Source of the DNA: Rhizobium sp. P40RR-XXII
GTDB taxonomy: Bacteria; Pseudomonadota; Alphaproteobacteria; Rhizobiales; Rhizobiaceae
Direction: 5' to 3'
Assembly (NCBI RefSeq): GCF_012641405.1
Contig: NZ_JABAII010000007.1
Coordinates: 248,001-312,000 of the forward strand
DNA: 64,000 nucleotides
Positions 18,570-26,504 of the stretch are shown piece by piece. The position numbers and the translations under genes were made by a program. How positions within the stretch are numbered: position 1 is the stretch's first letter; the number at the start of each line of letters is the position of its first letter. A model generated the notes under the pieces. The model did no database searches. It saw only the letters and a program-made list of their open reading frames with translations, and was not told the DNA's origin.

Positions 18570-18913
18570 TTAAGTCCATCCCTGATGATGGTGGTGACAT
18601 CGATGATGCCTTGATAATTTTCCGACTGGCGCCGCCGGATTCGATCACATTCCTTCAAAATCCAGATGGCAATCGAGATGAGGCTGGCACGTAGTTCGAC
18701 ATTGAGCTGGTTCTCCGGACTTTTGAGGTCCTCGACGAAGCTGACCCATACGCGTCGCGTATAGAAGAGCGCTTCGATCGCTTCGCGGCCATATTTCCCC
18801 GCATCACGGGCCGCGGCGAGGAGAGCTATCGACCGGTCCAGAACTTGCCGTTCTCTTTCCTTGGCGTCGGCCACCGCATCCTGCATGACTTCCGCATATG
18901 AGAACTGATACAT
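18566..18913 (-). CDS. flaF: Flagellar biosynthesis regulator FlaF
   Basis: A 115-residue helical cytoplasmic protein of FlaF type ([39 protein letters not shown]). FlaF assists flagellin secretion or translation together with FlbT. It lies directly between flgL and flbT, the usual alphaproteobacterial order. Confidence 0.94.
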   Translation of the reverse strand: MYQFSYAEVMQDAVADAKERERQVLDRSIALLAAARDAGKYGREAIEALFYTRRVWVSFVEDLKSPENQLNVELRASLISIAIWILKECDRIRRRQSENYQGIIDVTTIIRDGLK

Positions 18914-18950
18914 TTACGCATCCTTCCTGGTCATTCCGTCCCTTTGATCA

Positions 18951-20003
18951 TCAAAGGTAATTTACAAGGCTGAGCTGCTGGATCTTTGAAACAATAGTGT
19001 AAGCGGTCTCGAGCTGGGTCTCGAGGCTATTGACCTTGGTCGAAGCCTCATAGGGATCGACCCCCGTCAGATCGCCCAGGCTGGTATTGAGAATGGTCTT
19101 CTGGGCATTCAGCGTCGTGTTCGCATCCGAGAGGCGCGACTGCGACAGGCCGAGCTGGCTTGACTGGCTGTTCAAGCCGTCAACCGCCTGACGCGAGTAG
19201 CTGATGGCCTGATCGGTCACCGCATTCAGCGCGTCCGAACTCAGGGCCGGCGTCGTTTTCATCAGCGCATTGGTGACGCTGGTTGCAAGTGCCAGATAGC
19301 GAATGCCGGAGGAATTCGAGTTTGTCGACGTCTCTACCACTTCCGAATTGCTGATGCGGCTTGTCATATTCTGGTCCGACGCGCTCGACCAGCTTGCCCA
19401 GCTGCTATCGGAGGTGAACATCGGCTCGACCTTGGTGGTGATGAAGTCCTTCATCTGGGCGCCCGTCAGATCGCTTGTCGAAGTTACCGGCGGGGTCTGA
19501 GCGGCCATATAGGCGGTGAGCGCGGTCTGGATTGCCGTGTTCGTCGCGGCGGATTTATCCGTCATCGGCTGGACATCGGTATTGGTGCCGGCGAAGAGAT
19601 ATTCACCGTTGACCATGGTGTTGGCAGAAGCAACAACGCTCGAAAGGGTGGACGTCGCGGTCGACTGCGTCAGCGCTATGCTACTGCCATCCGTGTTTCC
19701 GCGCAGGGCCACCAACTGGTCCATCAGCTTCTGCGCCTGGCTACCCATATCGCTCAACGCGGTCTGCGAGGAGGTCATGCGCTGATTTGCGATGGAATTA
19801 CTGCTGAGAATAGAGTCGATCCTCGACACTTCCCGCGTCAGGTTCACGCTGAGCGATGTGCCGCTGCCCAACGAAACCCCGATGTCGGCGTAAACGCCCG
19901 TGGTTGCTTCTGTAGAAGCACTGGTCATCTCATTCTGCGCCTGACGGATCGTCTGACGCATGGCGTTCTGAATGGCCGTGCTCGAAATGAAAGAAAGTTT
20001 CAT
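18951..20003 (-). CDS. flgL: Flagellar hook-filament junction protein FlgL (HAP3)
   Basis: A 350-residue exported protein with a flagellin-like N-terminal helix (MKLSFISSTAIQNAMRQTIRQAQNEM) and C-terminal helix (SLETQLETAYTIVSKIQQLSLVNYL) that pair in the D0/D1 core, with a serine/threonine-rich centre. It joins hook and filament next to FlgK. It starts three bases after flgK, so the two junction proteins are translated together. Confidence 0.93.
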   Translation of the reverse strand: MKLSFISSTAIQNAMRQTIRQAQNEMTSASTEATTGVYADIGVSLGSGTSLSVNLTREVSRIDSILSSNSIANQRMTSSQTALSDMGSQAQKLMDQLVALRGNTDGSSIALTQSTATSTLSSVVASANTMVNGEYLFAGTNTDVQPMTDKSAATNTAIQTALTAYMAAQTPPVTSTSDLTGAQMKDFITTKVEPMFTSDSSWASWSSASDQNMTSRISNSEVVETSTNSNSSGIRYLALATSVTNALMKTTPALSSDALNAVTDQAISYSRQAVDGLNSQSSQLGLSQSRLSDANTTLNAQKTILNTSLGDLTGVDPYEASTKVNSLETQLETAYTIVSKIQQLSLVNYL

Positions 20004-20006
20004 GGC

Positions 20007-21497
20007 TTAGCTCGCAATATCCAGTACCGATTGAAGCATCTCGTTGACAGCGTTCAATATCTTCGTTCCAGCCTTGTAGGACTGCTCGATATCCATCATC
20101 AGCGTCAGTTCCTCATCGAGATTGACGCCGGTCGCATTCGAATAAGCGCCCGAAGAGCGCGATAGTGCCGCGGATGTGTTCTCGGCCGCAGTCGTTGCCG
20201 TGCTGCGCTGACCTTCGAGCCAGCCGATGGAACTCGATGCATAGTCCATGAGGCTGGCCCTGGTATCGGAGCCGGCCGTGGCATCGAAATCCATCTTCGT
20301 ATTCATGGCAGTGATAAAGGCGTCCAGCTGAGTGGAATAACCGGTGCCACCGCTGGTATTCTTCGTGTAACCCGTCACTCCAGTCGCGGTATCGTTATTA
20401 ATACCACCATCACGCAGCAATGTCGGGTCGCCGCCTTGAGACGTGATTAACTTCGGATTAACGGTTATCAAGCCAGCCAGGCCGGTGACTGCGGTAGCAC
20501 CGGTCGGAACGCTGCCGCCGCTCCAGGTAAACAGGCCGGGCAGGGTCGGCTTTGCGGGATTACTGTTGGTTTCCGCAAACGTGGTCACCAGGCCGCGCGC
20601 GATCTCATCGAGCTGCTTCTGGTAGGTCGGTGCGACATCGTCCCGAACCTGCAGCGCCGCCTGAAGACTGCCCTGCGCCGTCGTATTCGCGCCTTGCCCA
20701 GACGTCAGCGCGACGCCGTCGATATAGACATTGTTGCCGACCGTGCTGGCCGTATAGGAATTCGTCGGTTGAAACGTCACCGTGCGCGGAATGGTTTCGA
20801 ACAGGGTCGTTCCGCTCGTGGTGTAGAGCGCCATGTCGTTGTTGCCGCGCGTCACCGTCGTCACGCCGACAATCTTCGAAATCTGGTTCAGGATCGAATC
20901 GCGCTGGTCGAGGGCATCGGCAAGGGCGCTCGACGTCGGCCCGGCGGTCGTCGTGGCCGTCTTCACCGCATCGTTCGCGGTCTGGAACTGCTTCAACAGG
21001 CTGTTCAGCGTATCGACGTCGGAGCTGATCTGCTTGTCGGCGTCGGTGCGGGCGCTCTGTACGGCGGTCGTGGCATTGTTGAGCGCGGTCGAAAGGCTTT
21101 GCGCGGCATTGATCGCGGATTGAGCCGCCGTGGTGCTGGATGGCGACCCGGCATAGGTCTGCATCGCATCCTGAAATGCCGACAGATAGGTCGCCGGAGA
21201 AATCTCGTTGTCGTTGCCTCCGAGCGTAGCCGACTGAAGGTTGCTGTAGGCTTTCAGAAGCAGTTGCTGTGCCGAGTCCGATGACGACGAGCTGAGATAG
21301 GCCTTCTGTAGCGCCGGCTCGCTGCTGCGGTCGATCTTGACCACTTGGGCGCCGGCCATATCGGTGGTCAGCATCGCCTGACGACGCGAATAATTCGTGT
21401 TGCTGGCGTTGGCGATATTGTTCGACACGACGCTGCTCTGCGTGCCGGTATTGTTGAATATTGCCTGCGCGTTATTGAGAGCTGTTGTGAGCGACAT
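20007..21497 (-). CDS. flgK: Flagellar hook-associated protein FlgK (HAP1)
   Basis: A 496-residue junction protein. The N-terminus (MSLTTALNNAQAIFNNTGTQSSVVSNNIANASNTNYSRR) carries the rod/hook ANTNYSR motif, and the C-terminus (NLDEELTLMMDIEQSYKAGTKILNAVNEMLQSVLDI) is the paired helix. The middle is threonine- and alanine-rich and variable. A TTAA-N7-TTAAC match occurs inside this gene at 20447-20462 but encodes ordinary residues. Upstream lies an unrecognised ORF instead of the expected flgE. Confidence 0.95.
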   Translation of the reverse strand: MSLTTALNNAQAIFNNTGTQSSVVSNNIANASNTNYSRRQAMLTTDMAGAQVVKIDRSSEPALQKAYLSSSSSDSAQQLLLKAYSNLQSATLGGNDNEISPATYLSAFQDAMQTYAGSPSSTTAAQSAINAAQSLSTALNNATTAVQSARTDADKQISSDVDTLNSLLKQFQTANDAVKTATTTAGPTSSALADALDQRDSILNQISKIVGVTTVTRGNNDMALYTTSGTTLFETIPRTVTFQPTNSYTASTVGNNVYIDGVALTSGQGANTTAQGSLQAALQVRDDVAPTYQKQLDEIARGLVTTFAETNSNPAKPTLPGLFTWSGGSVPTGATAVTGLAGLITVNPKLITSQGGDPTLLRDGGINNDTATGVTGYTKNTSGGTGYSTQLDAFITAMNTKMDFDATAGSDTRASLMDYASSSIGWLEGQRSTATTAAENTSAALSRSSGAYSNATGVNLDEELTLMMDIEQSYKAGTKILNAVNEMLQSVLDIAS

Positions 21498-21521
21498 GAC
21501 TGACTCGATACCCTATTCGTT

Positions 21522-21851
21522 TTAGCGCCGCAGAATGGCCGATGGCGCGCCGGAAGTGACGGAATAGCCTGTCAGAGCGAGGCCGGCGAAGGTCACCAGA
21601 TTGTCGTTGGCACGGGACGGATGACCGCCTGGGCGAGCCGGAAACGACCATCTGCAAGCATACTGGAACACGCGGACACCGCTGTGGCGGAGATCGGGAC
21701 CGGTGGCCGGAACATGCAAAACACCCGCCCCGGTTACACCGGCATGATGAGACGACATCGCCACGGCAACGCCTTCAAAAGCAGCGCTCAGGCGAGCTGC
21801 CCGTGCATCCACTTCCGCAAATGCGGTCTTCATGCTGCCGAAATTCCTCAT
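21522..21851 (-). CDS. Unrecognised 109-codon ORF between rem and flgK
   Basis: The frame begins ATGAGGAATTTC with GAGGA seven bases upstream and ends 24 bases before flgK, so it is well placed to be translated. The product (MRNFGSMKTAFAEVDARAARL...) has no signal peptide or clear membrane segment and matches no family I recognise. In relatives such as S. meliloti this position holds flgE, and no FlgE-like sequence is detectable here. It may be a real small gene, a decayed remnant or a chance frame. Confidence 0.35.
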   Translation of the reverse strand: MRNFGSMKTAFAEVDARAARLSAAFEGVAVAMSSHHAGVTGAGVLHVPATGPDLRHSGVRVFQYACRWSFPARPGGHPSRANDNLVTFAGLALTGYSVTSGAPSAILRR

Positions 21852-22122
21852 CTGGAATCCTCGTTATCCTTCATACGACTGAGAGTAGGTGGCGGGCCTT
21901 GCGTGAAGCTGTCTGAGAGGACGAAAAGCCGGCCATCGCGAAAAGCTGCTCCGCAAGCGTCGTATTGCGGCTTGATCGCCGGCGGCGCTCGCGAAAATCG
22001 TAAGGAACGACGCACCTACCGCGACGATGACGACCCCACGGATGCAAAAGAATAGGCCCGAGAATCGGGGTGATTCTCGGGCCTATTCATGAATTTAGCA
22101 TTCTGGATGCCGATTGAAGACG
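21852..22122. other. Spacer between rem and the 109-codon ORF
   Basis: Apart from the rem terminator at 22051-22087, no gene or flgE remnant was recognised on either strand here. Together with the small ORF, 625 bases separate rem from flgK, about half of what flgE would need. Confidence 0.6.
22051..22087 (-). terminator. Strong hairpin terminator after rem
   Basis: A perfect 16-base inverted repeat, AATAGGCCCGAGAATC and its complement, encloses a five-base loop, 35 bases after the rem stop. On the minus strand the right arm ends in CCTATT and is followed by CTTTTGC. It should separate rem from the flgK operon. Confidence 0.75.
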
Positions 22123-22794
22123 TCAACTCCAGTCGATGCAGTAGCCGAGGAAGCGCTTGGAATCGACCGGATCGAAACCGAGCTTCTTGCGCAGTTTCTT
22201 GCGCAGCTTCGAAATATGGCTTTCAACCACGTTTTCTTCGACTTCTTCGTCGAAGATGCCGTAGATGGCGTTAAAGATCTGCGTCTTCGTCACCCTGCGA
22301 CCGCGATTGGCGATCAAGTATTCGAGGATGCGGCGCTCGCGGCGCGGCAAGGCAAATACGGAACCGTTGACTTCCGGATCACGACCGTCAGCGAAAACGC
22401 GTATCGGGCCGATATCGGTATAGTTGTTGATCGCCTTCAGCCTACGGCGGATCGCGGCGGCCCTCGCCAGGATCTCCCGGGGATGCACCGGCTTGCGCAC
22501 GACATCGTCGACGCCGCAATCGAAGAGTGCAAGGGTGGCTTCCAACGACGGCTGGTCGCTGACCGCGATCACAGGCGCCGTCGTCCGATCGCGAATCGCC
22601 CTGGGAAGCTCGAGCACATGCTGGCCCTGCCCGATCAGGAAGGCTTCAACGGCAGCAATATCGCCCTCTGCCGCCGTCGTTACCCATTCGCCGAATTCGC
22701 GTGGATCAAACCCCGTGGAAGGGATGCCCTCGCGTCCAAACAGTGATGTATATCCGTCCTTAACAAGCTCTCGCTCATCAACCACTACGATCAT
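22123..22794 (-). CDS. rem: OmpR-like flagellar transcriptional activator Rem
   Basis: A 223-residue regulator with an N-terminal receiver-like domain and a C-terminal winged-helix domain ([33 protein letters not shown]...[13 protein letters not shown], about 140-215). In the receiver the position of the phospho-accepting aspartate reads as glutamate (Glu50, in [12 protein letters not shown]), while the lysine of the RKP motif is kept; this suggests activity without phosphorylation. In S. meliloti Rem is activated by VisNR and turns on swimming genes during growth. A CtrA-type box lies 92-107 bases upstream. Confidence 0.93.
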   Translation of the reverse strand: MIVVVDERELVKDGYTSLFGREGIPSTGFDPREFGEWVTTAAEGDIAAVEAFLIGQGQHVLELPRAIRDRTTAPVIAVSDQPSLEATLALFDCGVDDVVRKPVHPREILARAAAIRRRLKAINNYTDIGPIRVFADGRDPEVNGSVFALPRRERRILEYLIANRGRRVTKTQIFNAIYGIFDEEVEENVVESHISKLRKKLRKKLGFDPVDSKRFLGYCIDWS

Positions 22795-22885
22795 TCGTCC
22801 GCCTCCGAATCAGTGTGGTGTTTCGATGAACCATGAGTACGAATCGGGCGAATCACGAACAACTGTCGGAAATGAGTGACGGGAA

Positions 22886-22901
22886 TTAATAATTGATTAA
22901 C
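22886..22901. promoter_or_regulatory. CtrA-type box upstream of rem
   Basis: TTAATAATTGATTAAC is an exact TTAA-N7-TTAAC match to the CtrA consensus of alphaproteobacteria, in the 278-base gap upstream of rem (92-107 bases from its ATG). The match is seen directly; binding and direction of effect are inferred. Confidence 0.6.
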
Positions 22902-23072
22902 TTTGGAGGGGCGATTTGCACTAGATGTAGTAGGTGCTCTGCGTTTTACACCGATAAAAAACTTGTTCGTTAGCGTATTATTAACAAGCGCATTTTGGGC
23001 AAATCAACGGCAGTCAACAACCCCAATTGAGTTAGCACCGGCTAACCAGAAGGCATTGCAACCTATAGATGC

Positions 23073-23705
23073 TTAGTTTTGACAGAAGGTCGCCGCATTG
23101 GGCGTCCACTTTCCGTAGCCGGTGGCAACCAGATTGGCGATCACACGGCAGACATAGACCTTCTGGGCGGGGTCGTTGTTCGGACCCGCGTGGTATCTGG
23201 CTACCGCCATCGTCCAAGTCTCGTGCCTGTCATGCAGATTGCGGAGAAACTTCGCGGCATACTCGACGTTGCTGCGCGGATCGAACATTGCATCGACGGA
23301 CGTAAAGTTTTCGCCGTGAAAATACTGGTTGATCTGCATGCAGCCGACGTCGATAAGCTTTGCACCGCTCTGCCGTGCCGCGGCGAAGACCTGCAGGGCG
23401 GCGCCCTCCGACGGCGGGAAGATCGGCCGCCCCTCGACATTGAGGGCATAGGGATAAAGCGATCCTTTACGCCCCGTCTCCGTTAAGCCGACAGAATAGA
23501 GTATCCCTTCCGGTATTCCGTACTTCGCGGCAGCAGACTGAATTTCGCGTTCGCAAAGGCCCGCGGCACCATTGTCCGGCGGCGTCGGATTACCCGACGC
23601 GAGCGCCTCAGAGGTAAACGGCGCCAGAACGAGAACGCTGAACGCCACCAGCAGCGCCGTCCTCAACACCGCGCTCACCCGAACTGCGATTGCCATTGTT
23701 TTCAT
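23073..23705 (-). CDS. Periplasmic lytic transglycosylase of the flagellar cluster (SLT family)
   Basis: A 210-residue exported muramidase. A signal peptide (VLRTALLVAFSVLVLAPFTSEALA) precedes an SLT domain with the catalytic glutamate in SVGLTETG (Glu76), VGCMQINQYFHG, and AVARYHAGP. It should open the peptidoglycan for the rod, replacing the muramidase half missing from this organism's FlgJ, as the flagellar SltF does in Rhodobacter. Its 5' end overlaps fliK by 98 bases in another frame; starting at the GTG ten codons in would still overlap. It ends 172 bases before the CtrA box of rem. Confidence 0.88.
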   Translation of the reverse strand: MKTMAIAVRVSAVLRTALLVAFSVLVLAPFTSEALASGNPTPPDNGAAGLCEREIQSAAAKYGIPEGILYSVGLTETGRKGSLYPYALNVEGRPIFPPSEGAALQVFAAARQSGAKLIDVGCMQINQYFHGENFTSVDAMFDPRSNVEYAAKFLRNLHDRHETWTMAVARYHAGPNNDPAQKVYVCRVIANLVATGYGKWTPNAATFCQN

Positions 23706-25197
23706 CTGACTGCTGTCCCGAATAGTTCTGGCCCCTGGGACGCGCGTCGCCCCCTTGTCCCTGGTTCAACAGGGACTGTTGCTGGTTCGACCCGGAATTA
23801 CGCCCGCTGTCCGACTGCTGATCCGCATTGGAGGCCAGGGTGACGGTGATACTGTCCACCTGGTAGCCTTGGGCGCGCAGCGCATCGACCATATGGCTTT
23901 GATCGGCATGAAGCTGCCTGTAGGCCTCGCCCGTCTGCACTTTCAGGTCGACGCTCAGCTGATCTCCGGAAAGCCGCATGGTGGCCGTGACATCGCCGAG
24001 ATTGTCTGGACGCAGCTGGATCTTCAGCGTGTTGACAACCTTGCCCGTGCTCGACAGGTTCGCGGCATTGGAAAGCGCCGAACCCGGCTGCATCGCGGCA
24101 GACCATTCGCGATCGCCTGCCAGAGCTCCGGCGACGAGCGACGAGTTGGAATTGGTGGCAAGCCCCAGATAACGGCGGGAATCCAAGACCGTAATCGTCG
24201 GGGTGTCGCCGCCTGCGGAAGCCGCCACCTTGACGTCTGCCGCATCATCTCCGCTCTTGCTGATCGACAGGTCGAGCGCGCTGCCACGACCATCCGACCG
24301 CGTCAGGCGGAAGGTCTGCGCGGCATCCGCCCCCTTGCCGTCATCCGGCAGCGTCACCGCCGCATCCGATGCATCATTCGTGACGGCCGCGTTGCCGAGC
24401 GGCATTCCCTGGATTTTCGCATCGTCGGTCGTCTTGCCCGCCGGCGCCGTGCCCGCTTGTGCCGCAACGACGGGCTGCGGAACGTTCAGCAGCGACAGCG
24501 CAGCGGAAATCGTATTGTCGGCCTGGCCGGCTTGCGTCGGCACAGACTTACCATCATCCGCGGACTGTGCATCCTTCCCGTCTTTCACGGCAGGCGTTTT
24601 GCCATCGCCCTTCGCCGGCATGGTTTGACCGTCGGTCGCGGTGACATCGGCCAATTGCTGCGCGAGTTCGGCAAGCTGATCGAGCGTGGCCGGTTGTGCC
24701 GCCACCTTGCTGGGGTCGACAGCCGGTGCCGCCGGATCGGTGGCCACCCCCGTCTGATCACCTTCCGCAGGAAGCGTGTGGTCCTGCGTCGTCGCGGATA
24801 TCGCCTTCTGCAGTTCTATCAGCGATTTCGTGAGCGCGGCCGCACCCGCGCCCTGGGACGGCTTTGCCCCCTTGGTCAGACCGGCGAGATTGGCGAGATT
24901 GGCTCCGGACGTATCGATCATACCAACTCCGGCGTTGGCGTCTTCGACAACGGCGAGGGCTACCGACGCGGGATCGCTTGCAGCTGTCTTTACGGCATCC
25001 GCATCGTCATCGGCTGTCGTGTTCGCGTTCGCCGACGCATCCGTCCCGGAGGATTTGCGCCCGTTGCCGAGCGAACCGGTCAGCGCATCGATAAAGCCCT
25101 TGCCGTCGTCCTGCTTCGCGGAGCGGGTGCCCTTGGCGGCAGTAAGAATATCCGCCCCGGATGAGGCGCTGGATACACCGATGTCGTTCATGATCAA
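23608..25197 (-). CDS. fliK: Hook-length control protein FliK (formerly MotD)
   Basis: A 529-residue, alanine- and aspartate-rich exported ruler protein. A long low-complexity N-terminal part precedes the conserved C-terminal FliK domain (TLKIQLRPDNLGDVTATMRLSGDQLSVDLKVQTGEAYRQLHADQSHMVDALRAQGYQVDSITV, about 385-450), followed by a Q/S/N-rich tail. It measures hook length and switches export specificity by contacting FlhB. The gene sits in the rhizobial motB-motC-motD position. The ATG two codons in is an equally good start. The first codons overlap motC by four bases. Confidence 0.92.
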   Translation of the reverse strand: MIMNDIGVSSASSGADILTAAKGTRSAKQDDGKGFIDALTGSLGNGRKSSGTDASANANTTADDDADAVKTAASDPASVALAVVEDANAGVGMIDTSGANLANLAGLTKGAKPSQGAGAAALTKSLIELQKAISATTQDHTLPAEGDQTGVATDPAAPAVDPSKVAAQPATLDQLAELAQQLADVTATDGQTMPAKGDGKTPAVKDGKDAQSADDGKSVPTQAGQADNTISAALSLLNVPQPVVAAQAGTAPAGKTTDDAKIQGMPLGNAAVTNDASDAAVTLPDDGKGADAAQTFRLTRSDGRGSALDLSISKSGDDAADVKVAASAGGDTPTITVLDSRRYLGLATNSNSSLVAGALAGDREWSAAMQPGSALSNAANLSSTGKVVNTLKIQLRPDNLGDVTATMRLSGDQLSVDLKVQTGEAYRQLHADQSHMVDALRAQGYQVDSITVTLASNADQQSDSGRNSGSNQQQSLLNQGQGGDARPRGQNYSGQQSDENNGNRSSGERGVEDGAAGGVQRSRSGAVYL

Positions 25198-26501
25198 TGA
25201 CTTTCCTGCTTCAACAGGCCGTCGATGGCATCCAGCTTCGAACGGCTCGTCGTGACGAATGCGTTGAACGAAGAGCCGGCTTCCTGCCGCCCTCCCTCCG
25301 AGGCGGGAGCCGCGTTTACCGAGGCTCCCTGCTCAACACCCGCCGTGCCGGGAGATTGGCCTCCCGATTGATTCGTCACAGCAGCATCGTGTTCAGTATT
25401 CTGTTGATTGGGCAGGTTAGAAACGTTGGCTTGCCCGAGGCTTGCAGGTTCGGGGGCGCGCAGTATCTCCTGTGCGACCGCCTTTGCGGCATCGCGCAAG
25501 GCACGATCGCGCGCGTTGAGCTCGCCCACCGGCATCTGATTGAGATCGTTGATCGCCGACTTCAGTTCCGGCGTGGATACGCCCGCCACGCCGCCATAGA
25601 AGTTCGCCAGCGCACCGAAGGCGTCGCCGCCGTCGGTGGTAGAGATAGCTTGGGCGCGGCCGGCCGCCAGCGCGGCGAGATCAGCCTTGCCGGCGATCGC
25701 CGCCCGGCGCGCCATGCGCAGATAGATCTCCCTTTGCCTGGGCGGATCCATGAAGGACAGAATGTCGACAATATCCTGCTGCTTGACGTCGGAATCGTGA
25801 TCCACCACGAGCTGCACGAAAAGATCGGCAAACTGACTGGCATAGGGCGAATGCAGGAAGCGCCTCGTATAGCGCCGCGCATAATCGAGCCCGGTCGGCA
25901 CCATTCCCGCATCGGCACATAAAGCCAGCGAGCGACGCAGTGCCGATTCCTCGACGATCGTGCCGGGCGCCATCAACCGCGCCCAATCGTAAAGCTGCAG
26001 GGCCACCTTGCCGTTCTTGCCGGACATGACGTTGCCGGCAACGAGCGAGAGATAAGGACCGATCGGCTTGTCGCGATATTCCCTGGCGATATCGGCAAGC
26101 GTATTGACGACCAGCAGCCCCTTGCCGTTCAGATATTTTCTCAAGACATCCGCGACGCGATTGTCGAAATTGCCGTTGAGGTCGCGCGACATCAGATATT
26201 CGAGCGTTTCCGGGTTGCCGCCGCTCATGGCATAGATCAGCGCCGCATCGACGTTGCGGCTGTCCTCGAATACGGATTTATCGGCATTGCGCAGGCGCTC
26301 ATCGATAGTGGCGAGCAGAAAGCGCTGCATCTCTCCGGCGGAGCTGTCGCCCGCAGCGACGGAATCCTGGACGAATTCAAGCGAGCGCAGCATCTTGTAG
26401 AGCGGCAGGCTGTCCTGCCCCTCGGCGCTCGCGGCCCCCGGCATCAGCATGCCGAGGGTGAGGGTGAGCGCGAGGTGATGACGATGCTGTTTGCGCGCCA
26501 T
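25194..26501 (-). CDS. motC: Periplasmic motility protein MotC
   Basis: A 435-residue secreted protein specific to rhizobial motors. The N-terminal signal (HHLALTLTLGMLMPGAASAEG) is clear; the mature part is helical with repeats of TPR-like character and ends in a low-complexity Q/A-rich stretch. In S. meliloti MotC interacts with the periplasmic part of MotB and needs the chaperone MotE, whose gene is at 40556-41098. It lies between motB (three-base gap) and fliK (overlap). Confidence 0.92.
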   Translation of the reverse strand: MARKQHRHHLALTLTLGMLMPGAASAEGQDSLPLYKMLRSLEFVQDSVAAGDSSAGEMQRFLLATIDERLRNADKSVFEDSRNVDAALIYAMSGGNPETLEYLMSRDLNGNFDNRVADVLRKYLNGKGLLVVNTLADIAREYRDKPIGPYLSLVAGNVMSGKNGKVALQLYDWARLMAPGTIVEESALRRSLALCADAGMVPTGLDYARRYTRRFLHSPYASQFADLFVQLVVDHDSDVKQQDIVDILSFMDPPRQREIYLRMARRAAIAGKADLAALAAGRAQAISTTDGGDAFGALANFYGGVAGVSTPELKSAINDLNQMPVGELNARDRALRDAAKAVAQEILRAPEPASLGQANVSNLPNQQNTEHDAAVTNQSGGQSPGTAGVEQGASVNAAPASEGGRQEAGSSFNAFVTTSRSKLDAIDGLLKQESH

Positions 26502-26504
26502 GAA

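Noticed and set aside
20447..20462. TTAA-N7-TTAAC CtrA-like match inside flgK
   Set aside because: It lies in the middle of the flgK coding sequence and encodes ordinary residues; no gene start follows it within a sensible distance.
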